Source: RPRB01 sp035519675
GTDB taxonomy: Bacteria; Myxococcota; Myxococcia; Myxococcales; Myxococcaceae
NCBI GenBank assembly: GCA_035519675.1
Contig: DATIWB010000015.1
Location: forward strand, 1-64,000
Length of the DNA stretch: 64,000 nucleotides
Direction: 5' to 3'
Part shown: positions 1 through 8,099 of the stretch, one piece after another
Position numbering within the stretch: position 1 is the first letter of the stretch
Layout: the number at the start of each line of letters is the position of its first letter
Notes under the pieces: generated by a model
What the model saw: the letters and a program-made list of their open reading frames with translations, nothing else
Database searches by the model: none
Told to the model about the DNA's origin: nothing
Program-made: the position numbers and the translations under genes

Positions 1-2209
1 CGACATCCTGACCCAGGTCAAGAGCTACCATCCCGACCCGGATCTGGACGTCATCAAGAAGGCCTACGTCTACTCGGCCAAGGTCCACCAGGGGCAGCTC
101 CGGCACTCGGGCGAGCCCTACCTCGTCCACCCGCTGGAGGTCGCCGGCATCCTGGCCGACCTCAAGCTGGACGAGGCGAGCATCGTCACCGGGCTCCTCC
201 ACGACACCATCGAGGACACCCTGGCCACGCCCGACGAGCTCACCGAGCTCTTCGGCCCGGAGGTCACCCAGCTGGTGGACGGGGTGACCAAGCTCTCCAA
301 GTTCCAGGCCAGCGCCACGCTCAGCCAAGAGGAGAAGCAGGCCGAGAACTTCCGGAAGATGATCATCGCGATGGCGCAGGACATCCGCGTCATCCTGGTG
401 AAGCTCGCCGACCGGACCCACAACATGCGGACCCTGGAGTACATGCGCGAGGACAAGCGCCAGCGCATCGCCCAGGAGACGCTGGACATCTACGCGCCGC
501 TGGCGAACCGGCTGGGCATCAGCTGGATCAAGACCGAGCTGGAGGACCTGAGCTTCCGCTGGCTCAAGCCCGCCGAGTACGCCGACCTCGCCGAGCGGGT
601 GGGGAAGCGCAAGAAGGAGCGCGAGCAGTACATCGACGACGTGGTCCATCTCATCGAGCGCAAGCTCGCCGAGCGCGACCTCCAGGCGAAGGTCTCGGGC
701 CGCTTCAAGCACTTGTACAGCATCTGGAAGAAGATGCGGGCCAACGGCATCGACTTCGAGCAGGTGCACGACATGATCGCCTTCCGGCTGATCATGCCCA
801 CCATCCCCAGCTGCTACGAGGCCCTCGGGCTCATCCACCAGCTGTGGAAGCCGGTGCCGGGGCGGTTCAAGGACTTCATCGCCATCCCCAAGCCGAACAT
901 GTACCAGTCGCTCCACACCACGGTGATCGGGCCGCTGGGCGAGCGGGTGGAGGTGCAGATCCGTACCGAGGAGATGCACCGCATCGCCGAGGAGGGCATC
1001 GCCGCCCACTGGGCCTACAAGGAAGGCAAGGCGCTGGTCAGCCGGGACGACGAGAAGTTCGCCTGGCTGCGGCAGCTGATGGAGTGGCAGCAGGACCTCA
1101 AGGACCCCAAGGAGTTCCTGGAGACAGTGAAGGTGGACCTCTTCACCGACGAGGTCTTCGTCTTCACCCCCAAAGGCGACGTGAAGAGCCTCCCCCGCGG
1201 CGCGACGCCGGTGGACTTCGCCTACGCCATTCACTCGGACGTGGGCGGCCGATGCGTGGGCGCCAAGGTGAACGGGAAGATCGTCCCGCTGCGCTACAAG
1301 CTGAAGAACGGCGACACGGTGGAGGTGCTCACCAGCCCTGGCGCCCACCCCAGCAAGGACTGGCTGACCTTCGTCAAGACCAGCCGGGCCCAGCAGCGCA
1401 TCCGTGGCTTCATCAAGCAGCAGCAGCGCGAGAAGAGCCAGCAGCTCGGCCGCGAGCTCCTGGACAAGGAGTTCCGCCGGGTCGGGCTGAACCTCAACAA
1501 GCTGCTCCGCTCGGGCGAGCTGAAGCCCGTCGCCGCCGAGCTCGGCTACCGCATCGAGGACGACCTGATGGTGGCGGTGGGGTACGGCAAGGTGGTCCCC
1601 AACCAGCTCCTGGCCCGCCTGCTCCCTCCCGAGAAGCTGGCCGAGACCGAGAAGGCGGCGAAGACCGACGGGGCCAACGGCACGCCGGCGGTCGAGAGTC
1701 AATCCGCGACGCCGGTGGCGAACAGCATCGGGCGGATGACCGAGCTGGCGAGGAAGCTGGTCGGACGGCGGAGCCGGACCGGGGTGCTCATCGGCGGCGT
1801 GGACGACGTGCTGGTCCGGTTCGGCCGCTGCTGCAACCCGGTGCCCGGCGACCCGATCGTGGGCTTCATCACCCGGAACCAGGGCGTGACGGTGCACACC
1901 GTGGGCTGCGAGCGGGCGCTGGCCACCGACCCCGACCGCCGGGTGGACGTCGCCTGGGACGTGCGCGGCGACTACAAGCGCCCGGTCACCCTCCGGGTGC
2001 TCACCGCCGACCGCCCCGGGCTGCTGGCCGACATGTCCAACATCTTCAGCAAGAAGGGCGTCAACATCAGCCAGGCCAACTGCCGGGCGACCGGTGACGA
2101 CCGCGCGGTGAACACCTTCGAGGTCACCATCTCGGACCTGAAGCAGCTCACCGATCTGATGAGGACCATCGAGCGGCTGAAGGGCGTGTACTCGGTGGAG
2201 CGCGTCTAA
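1..2209 (+). CDS. rel: Bifunctional (p)ppGpp synthetase/hydrolase Rel/SpoT, 5' end outside window
   Basis: Makes and degrades (p)ppGpp in the stringent response. The reading frame is open from base 2, so the true start lies upstream of the window. Visible in order: HD hydrolase domain with the HDTIED metal-binding motif; synthetase domain with RFKD, the RxKD form that family knowledge associates with bifunctional enzymes (ExDD marks synthetase-only RelA), followed by a YQSLH segment and QIRT; TGS domain (VFVFTPKGDV...); a zinc-finger-like region with GRCCNP and VHTVGC; and a C-terminal ACT domain. The intact HD motif implies active hydrolase. Directly after the TAA stop comes a 24-base tandem repeat. 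Very confident in family. Confidence 0.96.
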   Translation, partial: DILTQVKSYHPDPDLDVIKKAYVYSAKVHQGQLRHSGEPYLVHPLEVAGILADLKLDEASIVTGLLHDTIEDTLATPDELTELFGPEVTQLVDGVTKLSKFQASATLSQEEKQAENFRKMIIAMAQDIRVILVKLADRTHNMRTLEYMREDKRQRIAQETLDIYAPLANRLGISWIKTELEDLSFRWLKPAEYADLAERVGKRKKEREQYIDDVVHLIERKLAERDLQAKVSGRFKHLYSIWKKMRANGIDFEQVHDMIAFRLIMPTIPSCYEALGLIHQLWKPVPGRFKDFIAIPKPNMYQSLHTTVIGPLGERVEVQIRTEEMHRIAEEGIAAHWAYKEGKALVSRDDEKFAWLRQLMEWQQDLKDPKEFLETVKVDLFTDEVFVFTPKGDVKSLPRGATPVDFAYAIHSDVGGRCVGAKVNGKIVPLRYKLKNGDTVEVLTSPGAHPSKDWLTFVKTSRAQQRIRGFIKQQQREKSQQLGRELLDKEFRRVGLNLNKLLRSGELKPVAAELGYRIEDDLMVAVGYGKVVPNQLLARLLPPEKLAETEKAAKTDGANGTPAVESQSATPVANSIGRMTELARKLVGRRSRTGVLIGGVDDVLVRFGRCCNPVPGDPIVGFITRNQGVTVHTVGCERALATDPDRRVDVAWDVRGDYKRPVTLRVLTADRPGLLADMSNIFSKKGVNISQANCRATGDDRAVNTFEVTISDLKQLTDLMRTIERLKGVYSVERV

Positions 2210-2297
2210 GTCAGGGCGGCCGCAGACAGCTTCGTCAGGGCGGCCGCAGTCCGCTTCGTCGGGGCGGCCGCAGACAGGTCCAGGTCAGGCGGCCGCC
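2210..2297. repeat. Tandem repeat, 24-base unit with core GTCAGGGCGGCCGCAG
   Basis: Units begin at 2210, 2234 and 2258 (the third with a GTCGGGG variant), and a partial fourth copy begins near 2284. The core holds the palindrome GCGGCCGC. The array starts on the base after the rel stop codon, and its last copy supplies the stop codon and the Ala-rich end of the minus-strand gene that follows. A related, more diverged set lies after rimI at 57622-57737. Function unknown; the palindromic core could fold in RNA. Confidence 0.8.
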
Positions 2298-2824
2298 TCG
2301 GCGCTCTCGGCCCCCGGCGCCAGCGACAGCTCGGCGTGCCGGGCCACCAGCTCGGCCCGCACGTCGGCGGGAAGGGCGACGAAGGCCATCCGCGCCGCGG
2401 CGATGCGCTGCCGGTCCTGGCCGTGGGGCTTCCGGGAGATCTCCAGCTCGCGCTCCAGGTAGATGCGGATCATCGACGGCCGGCCGGTGAGGATGAGCAC
2501 CTCGGCCAGGCCCAGATGCGGGTCGCCCGCCGCCGCGCCGCTCCAGTGCTCGGGGACGGCGCGGCGCACGTCCTCGGGCCGGACTGCGCCGAGGGCGAAG
2601 GCCCGGCCCAGGGCCTCGCCCAGCAGGCGGCGCTCCGCAGGGATGAGGCGACCCACGGCGTTCAGCAGGGTGCCGGCGAGCGGGCCGAAGGTGAACATCA
2701 GCTCGAAGAACCGGGACCGGGTCAGCTCGTGGGTGTGCTCCTCCAGCCAGCGGACGATCTCCCGCGCGTCGTGGGTGCGCAGCGCGTCCTTGAGGACCTG
2801 ACGGGCCTGGGAGATGTCGAGCAT
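2285..2824 (-). CDS. Hypothetical helical protein
   Basis: I do not recognise this 179-residue protein. It looks all-helical, with no signal peptide or membrane segment, and no catalytic motif stands out. It begins MLDISQARQVLKDALRTHD; an in-frame ATG seven codons upstream (2845) is possible, but the chosen ATG opens directly on the first amphipathic helix. The C-terminus (AESAEAAA) is written by the repeat that follows rel, so the gene end may have been reshaped by repeat insertion. It is convergent with rel and divergent from ridA. Real-gene status rests on its uninterrupted length and ordinary composition. Confidence 0.6.
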   Translation of the reverse strand: MLDISQARQVLKDALRTHDAREIVRWLEEHTHELTRSRFFELMFTFGPLAGTLLNAVGRLIPAERRLLGEALGRAFALGAVRPEDVRRAVPEHWSGAAAGDPHLGLAEVLILTGRPSMIRIYLERELEISRKPHGQDRQRIAAARMAFVALPADVRAELVARHAELSLAPGAESAEAAA

Positions 2825-3010
2825 GCAGGCCCCATGCGCCTGCAACGCCCCGGCCTACCGGCGCGGCGGGTCGGGGGCGAGTCGAGACGCAGGCTTGAGG
2901 GCCGGCAGGTGTGGCGCCGCCGGGGGTCAGCGGCCGGCCGCGGGGTCGCGCTCACCCGGCGGACCCCACCCAGTTGCACCCTCCTGGTGGGGGGGAGTAG
3001 CAGGCGGGCC

Positions 3011-3397
3011 ATGCATCGGTCCGTCATCGAGTCGCTCCAGGCGCCCAAGGCCATCGGTCCCTACTCGCAGGCGATCGCCGTGCCTGCCTCGCGGATGGTC
3101 TTCCTCTCGGGGCAGATCCCGCTCGACCCGGGGACAGGTGAGCTGGTGACCGGGGACGTGAGCGCCCAGACCGCGCAGGTGATGAAGAACCTCGGGGCGG
3201 TGCTCACCGCCGCCGGGGTGTCGTTCGATCACGTCGTCCGCTGCACCATCTACCTGGTCGACCTCGCCGACTTCGCGGCGGTGAACAAGGTCTACGCTCA
3301 GGCGTTCCGGACCGCCCCCCCGGCACGGGCCACGGTACAGGTGGCGGCCCTGCCCAAGGGCGCCCGGGTGGAGATCGACGCGATCGCCGTCGGCTGA
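3011..3397 (+). CDS. ridA: RidA family enamine/imine deaminase
   Basis: RidA (YjgF/UK114) hydrolyses reactive 2-aminoacrylate enamine/imine intermediates released by PLP enzymes such as threonine dehydratase. The 128-residue length is typical. Visible motifs: GPYSQA near the N-terminus, VFLSGQIPLDPGTGEL, the central LTAAGVSFDHVVR segment, and the PPARATVQVAALPKGARVEID end carrying the substrate-binding Arg and Glu. The ATG has a GGGGGGAG purine run upstream. It stands alone, with neighbours on the opposite strand on both sides. Confidence 0.95.
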   Translation: MHRSVIESLQAPKAIGPYSQAIAVPASRMVFLSGQIPLDPGTGELVTGDVSAQTAQVMKNLGAVLTAAGVSFDHVVRCTIYLVDLADFAAVNKVYAQAFRTAPPARATVQVAALPKGARVEIDAIAVG

Positions 3398-3431
3398 GTC
3401 GAGCGTTTCGGAGGCGATCCGCTCGCCTGCC

Positions 3432-4793
3432 TCAGTTCCGGGCGCCGGAGGGTCCGGCGGCGTCCGCCACCAGCCGTCCATAGAGGTCGGCCGGCTTCAC
3501 CCCGGAAGACAGCAGCTTCTCCGCCCGGGCGATCTCCTTGTCGATCTCCCCCTTGAGCTGCTCGAAGGGCATGCCGCCCACGTGCTCGCGGCCGTTCACG
3601 AAGAAGGTGGGGGTCGCGGAGACCCCGACCGCGCTGGCCGCCTGCTTGTCCGCCGTCACCCGCGCCTCGGTCGCCGGGTCGTCCAGCGCGGCCTTGAACT
3701 TCGGCAGGTTCATCCCGAACGAGGCCGCGGCCTTCTCCAGCGAGGCCCGGTCCAGCTCGTGCTGGTGGGCGTACATCCAGTCGTGCATCTGCCAGAACTT
3801 GCCCTGGGCCTGGGCGGCCACGCCGGCCCGCGCGGCCAGCGGGGCGTCGGGGTGCATCGGCAGGGGCAGGTGGCGGAAGACGAACCGCACGTCCTTCGGG
3901 TAAGCCTGGCGGATCTGCTCGACGATCGGCGCGGCGCGCGAGCAGTACGGGCACTGGAAGTCGCTCCACTCGACGATGGTGACCTTCGCCATCGCCGGCC
4001 CGAACGAGGGCGAGTCCGCCGGGGCGTCCACCTTCTTCACCACCGGGGGCGGGATGGCGGAGGCCACGGCCTTCTCTTGCATGCGCGAATACACCTGGTT
4101 GGCAGGAACGCCCTGGCGCACCAGCGCCTCGGCCTTGGCCAGCTCCTCGTCGACGAGGCTGCTGAACGCGTCCAGCGGGGCGGCGCCACCGGGCAGCCGC
4201 CGCCCGTTCACGAAGAACGCCGGGGTGCCGCTGACGTTGACGTTGGTGGCCAGGCCCATGTCCCGCTGGATGATGGCCTCGACCTTGGGGTCGCTCTGGT
4301 CCCGCTTCCAGCGCTCCACGTCCAGGCCGATCTCCTGCGCGTACTTCTCCAGCGTCTCCGGGTCGAGCTGGGGGCCGGCGAAGAGCCGATCGTGCATCTC
4401 CCAGTACCGGCCCTGCATGCCTGCGGCGATGGCCGCCAGCGCCGCCGGCCGGGCCTGCGGGTGGAAGGACAGGGGGTACTGCTTCATCACCAGCCGGATC
4501 TTCCCCGCGTACTTCTTCTCCACCTGGGTCACCGTGGCGTGCACCTGGCGGCAGAAGGGGCACTGGTAGTCGCTGAACTCCACCAGCGTCACCAGGGCGT
4601 CGGCCGGACCGCGCACCGGCGAGTCCTCGACGGGAAGACGGAAGGCGGTCGTCTCCGGAGTCGGCCGCTGGCGGGCGGGCGGGGTGGCCGGGCGCTGGGC
4701 GACGGTGGTGGGGACGGAGCTGGAGGTGGCGCGGCCGATGGCGATGCCCACGGCGAGCCCGACGAGCAGGGTGAGAATTGCGCTGACTTTCAT
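3432..4793 (-). CDS. Tandem two-domain DsbA/thioredoxin-like oxidoreductase, membrane-anchored
   Basis: A 453-residue protein with an N-terminal hydrophobic anchor or signal (MKVSAILTLLVGLAVGIAIG), a Pro-rich linker, and two successive DsbA-like (Thioredoxin_4) domains. The first has CPFC at residues 78-81, the second CPYC near residue 290; each is followed later by the cis-Pro region (SGTPAFFVNG and SATPTFFVNG). Family knowledge points to extracytoplasmic disulfide formation or isomerisation. Most relatives have a single domain, so the duplication is notable. It is divergent from a TusA-like gene. The start is the ATG that opens the signal sequence. Confidence 0.88.
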   Translation of the reverse strand: MKVSAILTLLVGLAVGIAIGRATSSSVPTTVAQRPATPPARQRPTPETTAFRLPVEDSPVRGPADALVTLVEFSDYQCPFCRQVHATVTQVEKKYAGKIRLVMKQYPLSFHPQARPAALAAIAAGMQGRYWEMHDRLFAGPQLDPETLEKYAQEIGLDVERWKRDQSDPKVEAIIQRDMGLATNVNVSGTPAFFVNGRRLPGGAAPLDAFSSLVDEELAKAEALVRQGVPANQVYSRMQEKAVASAIPPPVVKKVDAPADSPSFGPAMAKVTIVEWSDFQCPYCSRAAPIVEQIRQAYPKDVRFVFRHLPLPMHPDAPLAARAGVAAQAQGKFWQMHDWMYAHQHELDRASLEKAAASFGMNLPKFKAALDDPATEARVTADKQAASAVGVSATPTFFVNGREHVGGMPFEQLKGEIDKEIARAEKLLSSGVKPADLYGRLVADAAGPSGARN

Positions 4794-4851
4794 GGGTGGG
4801 TCGCTCCGCCCATCGAGGGGCCTGGGGCGGGCGTGGTAGGGATACTCCGGC

Positions 4852-5139
4852 ATGGCCCGGGTCGTCCAGCTTCGGGTCGGGGCGCTGCCCTGTCCTCTCC
4901 CCATCGTTCGGCTCGCCGAGTGCGCCCGCGCGCTGGACGCCGGCGACCTGGTGGACCTCACCGGCTCCGACCCGGCGATCGGCCCGGACGTGGACGCGTG
5001 GTGCACGCGATTCGGCCACCGGGTGCTGTCCGCGGACCGGGGGCCAAGTGGGTGGAGCATCCGGGTCCAGCTCACCTCCCGTGGGCGGGATTGGGTGCCC
5101 GGCACCCCGGGGGGGCAGGAGTCCAACACCGCGGGATGA
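4852..5139 (+). CDS. TusA-like sulfurtransferase/redox protein
   Basis: A 95-residue protein with the TusA signature: CPLP (Cys-Pro-x-Pro) near residue 14, then a helix (IVRLAECARALDAGD), the VDLTGSDPAIGPDVDAWC segment, and an SGWSIRVQ strand. TusA-family proteins carry sulfur as a persulfide on the CPxP Cys, or act in selenium or sulfur redox handling. It lacks an export signal, so it should act in the cytoplasm. It is divergent from the tandem DsbA-like gene with a 58-base gap, which may hold shared promoters. The specific sulfur pathway cannot be told from here. Confidence 0.8.
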   Translation: MARVVQLRVGALPCPLPIVRLAECARALDAGDLVDLTGSDPAIGPDVDAWCTRFGHRVLSADRGPSGWSIRVQLTSRGRDWVPGTPGGQESNTAG

Positions 5140-5183
5140 CGGCCGGGCGGCGCTGGCACCGGGCTTGAAGTGACCCCCGTCCC

Positions 5184-6215
5184 ATGAGACTTCGCCCCGC
5201 AGCCGTCCCCAGCGTGGATCCGGTCCCGGCCCCTGCCGACGGCGGGCTCCTGGATCGCGAGCAGGCCGCCCTCGAGGCCGAGCGGGCCGTGGCGGTCGAG
5301 GCCGACGCGCTCGCGCGGGCCGTCGCCCAGATGGGCACCGAGCTGCAGGCGCTCGGCGAGCGTGCCACCCAGCTCCAGCAGGCGGGAGATCCGAAGGCGG
5401 AGTGGCTCCTCGCCCGCCTCCACAGCCACCAGCTGGAGTCTCCAGATCTCTCCGGACCGTCGTCGCAGGCGCTGGCTGCGCGGAACCAGGCGCTCGCCGC
5501 CCGGGCGCGGGCGGTGGACATGGCCCGCGTCCTGCTGAATTCCACCGCCTCGGCGCTCGAGGAGCACCGGGCCGGGCTGGCCCGCGACGCCGCCGAGCTC
5601 GAGCGCCTGGAGGCCGCTGCCGAGGAGGCGAGGGCGGAGGAGATTCGACGCGCGGAGGCCGCGAGGCGAGAGGCGGAGCAGGTCCGCGCCCGCCGCGAGT
5701 CGCAGGCCGCCGCCGAGCGCGCCCGGAATGCTGCGGCCGCCCGGGCGCCCCCCATCCCGGTGCTCGCCGAGCAGGGTGCGTCCGCGCCGGCGAGCCCCGC
5801 TCCGGCGGCCCCGGCGAGGCCCAGGGCCCCGGCCCAGCCGCTGGGGAAGATCTCCGCCCCGGCCGCCGTCAACTCCGGTCGGAACGGCATGCGCATCCCC
5901 ATCCAGACCCAGGTGGACCTCTCGAGCGACTCGAACGTCTTCACCGGGTTCAGCACCAACCTCAGCGAGGGCGGGGTGTTCGTCGCCACCGTCAATCTCC
6001 TCCCGGTGGGGACGCCGGTGGACCTGACCTTGACCCTGCCGGGGAAGACCCGCATCACGGTGAAGGGCGAGGTCCGCTGGACCCGGGAGATCGACGACCG
6101 GGTTCCGGAGGTGTTCCCCGGGGTGGGCGTGCGCTTCCTCGACCTCGCTCCCGAGGCGAGCGAGGCCTTGCACCGCTTCGTCGCCGAGCGCGAGCCGCTC
6201 TTCTACCCGGACTGA
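5184..6215 (+). CDS. Coiled-coil PilZ domain protein, putative c-di-GMP effector
   Basis: 343 residues. The N-terminal two-thirds is Ala/Glu/Arg-rich and predicted coiled coil (about residues 20-195), followed by an Ala/Pro linker. The C-terminal ~110 residues form a PilZ domain with both c-di-GMP binding elements: RNGMR (RxxxR) and NLSEGG (NxSxxG). The GVGVRFLDL strand near the end is typical of myxobacterial PilZ proteins. PilZ domains bind cyclic di-GMP and pass the signal to partners; coiled coils suggest oligomerisation or a structural partner. Its end overlaps the convergent ABC ATPase gene by 13 bases. Confidence 0.88.
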   Translation: MRLRPAAVPSVDPVPAPADGGLLDREQAALEAERAVAVEADALARAVAQMGTELQALGERATQLQQAGDPKAEWLLARLHSHQLESPDLSGPSSQALAARNQALAARARAVDMARVLLNSTASALEEHRAGLARDAAELERLEAAAEEARAEEIRRAEAARREAEQVRARRESQAAAERARNAAAARAPPIPVLAEQGASAPASPAPAAPARPRAPAQPLGKISAPAAVNSGRNGMRIPIQTQVDLSSDSNVFTGFSTNLSEGGVFVATVNLLPVGTPVDLTLTLPGKTRITVKGEVRWTREIDDRVPEVFPGVGVRFLDLAPEASEALHRFVAEREPLFYPD

Positions 6216-7162
6216 CCGGCCGGGTGGCCGCCGTGAAGCGGCGCCGCGGTCACGTCGAGCACCCGCTGCTCCAGGGAGCTGCCCTGGGCGAGCGAGGTGA
6301 TGCGCACCCCACGGGCAAGCAGCGCCTCCAGCACCCTGGCGATGACGTCCTCGGCCGGAGGCGCGTCGGGCGACAGTCGCACCGAGAGCCGTCCGGACGG
6401 TGAGAGGTCCAGCTGGGCCACTCCGGGCAACAGCCGGAGCTCCGGCAAGGGCACGTCTCCCCGGCTGACCTGGACCGAGAACTCGGCGCCCCGGCGGGTG
6501 ACCTCGGCCAGCGTGCCGTCCTGGACCACCCTGCCGTGGTCGAGCACCGTCACCGCGTCGCACAGCTGCTCCAGCTCGGAGAGGTTGTGGCTACTGATGA
6601 CCACCGTGCGCTGGCCACGCAAGGCCGCCAGGAGTGCTCGGACCTCCGCCGCGGCCCGGGGATCCAGGCCAGCGGTGGGCTCGTCGAGCAGCAGGAGCGC
6701 AGGCTCGCCGAGGAACGCCTGGGCCAGCGCCACCCGCTTCGCGACCCCGTGGGAGAGCGCGCGTGGCGAGGCGTCCCAGGCCTCCCCCAGTGCCACCCGC
6801 TCCAGCGCGATGCGGGCGGCGGCCTCCGGGCGGGCCTCGCCAGACAGGCGTGCCCAGGCAGTCAGGAGCGTGCCCACGTCGAGGTACGACGGCAGATCCG
6901 CGTCCTGGGGGAGCACCCCGAGGCGGGGGCGGTGAGGGCCCCGGTCGTGTGGGTCCCTGCCCAGCACGCGCACCGTGCCGGTGCCGGGCCGGAGGAACCC
7001 CGCGGCGAGGCCGAAGGTGGTCGTCTTGCCTGCCCCGTTCGGGCCCACCAGGCCGTGACAGCTGCCGGTGCGAACCTGGAAGCTCACCCGGTCGAGGGCC
7101 ATCGTCGGGCCGTACCGCTTCGTCACCCCGTCGAGGCTGAGCGCGGCGTCCACGGCGGTCAC
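6203..7162 (-). CDS. ABC transporter ATP-binding protein
   Basis: 319 residues. Walker A GPNGAGKTTT, a signature-like LSHGVAKRVALAQAF (degenerate LSGGQ), Walker B LLLLDEPTAGLDP, and switch His in SSHNLSELE. The ~90-residue C-terminal extension is typical of ATPases that pair with ABC-2 permeases (NosF/CcmA-like exporters). The start is the GTG whose first bases overlap the TGA of the upstream permease (GTGA), so the two are translationally coupled. Substrate unknown. Confidence 0.93.
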   Translation of the reverse strand: MTAVDAALSLDGVTKRYGPTMALDRVSFQVRTGSCHGLVGPNGAGKTTTFGLAAGFLRPGTGTVRVLGRDPHDRGPHRPRLGVLPQDADLPSYLDVGTLLTAWARLSGEARPEAAARIALERVALGEAWDASPRALSHGVAKRVALAQAFLGEPALLLLDEPTAGLDPRAAAEVRALLAALRGQRTVVISSHNLSELEQLCDAVTVLDHGRVVQDGTLAEVTRRGAEFSVQVSRGDVPLPELRLLPGVAQLDLSPSGRLSVRLSPDAPPAEDVIARVLEALLARGVRITSLAQGSSLEQRVLDVTAAPLHGGHPAGQSG

Positions 7163-8001
7163 AGGTCCCTGACCCGGAACGCGGCCCAGGCCCCGGCAAG
7201 GAAGACGGTCCCGAAGACCGCATAGGCCGCCGCGGAGGTGAGCAGCGCGCTGGACGAGCCGAGCACCCCGGAGGCGTACGCCGACGGCGAGAGCCAGCGG
7301 AGGGCCTCCGTCCACGAGGCCGGGCCGCCCATGCGGTGCACCAGTGCCGCGCGGCCGCCGATGGCGTCGAGGAGCCAGAACACGAACAGCGCCCCCACGT
7401 TGAGGAGCAGGCTGCTGCCCGGGCCGGTGGTGACCGCCGAGGACAGCGCGGTCAGCGCCAGGTACCCGAAGGCGAAGGTGGTGCCCCCCACCCAGAAGCG
7501 GGCGGCCGCCTCGGCGTAGGGAAGGGGCTCGAGTCCGGGGCGGAGACTCGCGCCGGCGACGAAGAGGCCCACCAGCACCAGCGCCAGGAGCACGCCCAGG
7601 ACCACCGCCTGGGCGAGGAACTTGCCGGCGAGGATGCTCCCCCGCCGCGCCCGCACCCCGAGGTAGCGGATGCTGCCGGTGGACAGCTCGGCGCTGAGCT
7701 GATCGTAGCCGAGCAGGGCGATGAAGAGCGGCAGGAAGAAGAGCGCCGCCCGGAACACCAGCGGCACCAGCAGCGGCAGCTCGGAGAGGCGCTGGAATGC
7801 AGCTCCGTCCTCTCCGGCCAGGAAGCCCAGGATGCCGGCGCTGGCCGCGGCGGCGGCCTCGGGCCCCTGGGCGTCCAGGCCGCGGGTCAAAAGCCCCACC
7901 ACCAGGCCAATGAGCGCGGTGGAGGTGGCGAAGAGCAGCAGGAGCACCAGCACCCGGGCGTTCCGGAGGTTCCGGAGCAGCTCGGTCCGGCTCACCACCA
8001 T
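7159..8001 (-). CDS. ABC-2 type transporter permease
   Basis: About six hydrophobic segments (for example VLVLLLLFATSTALIGLVVGLL and AVVLGVLLALVLVGLFVAG). Family knowledge: single-subunit ABC-2 permease partnered with the coupled ATPase. I chose ATG 8001, which opens on MVVSRTELLRNLRN; an in-frame TTG seven codons upstream (8022) is an alternative, and neither has a strong ribosome binding site. The large extracellular loop after the first membrane segment resembles gliding/NosY-type permeases. Substrate not determinable. Confidence 0.88.
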   Translation of the reverse strand: MVVSRTELLRNLRNARVLVLLLLFATSTALIGLVVGLLTRGLDAQGPEAAAAASAGILGFLAGEDGAAFQRLSELPLLVPLVFRAALFFLPLFIALLGYDQLSAELSTGSIRYLGVRARRGSILAGKFLAQAVVLGVLLALVLVGLFVAGASLRPGLEPLPYAEAAARFWVGGTTFAFGYLALTALSSAVTTGPGSSLLLNVGALFVFWLLDAIGGRAALVHRMGGPASWTEALRWLSPSAYASGVLGSSSALLTSAAAYAVFGTVFLAGAWAAFRVRDL

Positions 8002-8099
8002 CGTCTCGAGGAGGGGGCTCAACGTGGGCCCAGGGCCTACCAGAGGACACCGGCCGAAGTCTTCACCCGGTGCCGGAGGGCATCGTACGATGGTGGGAC

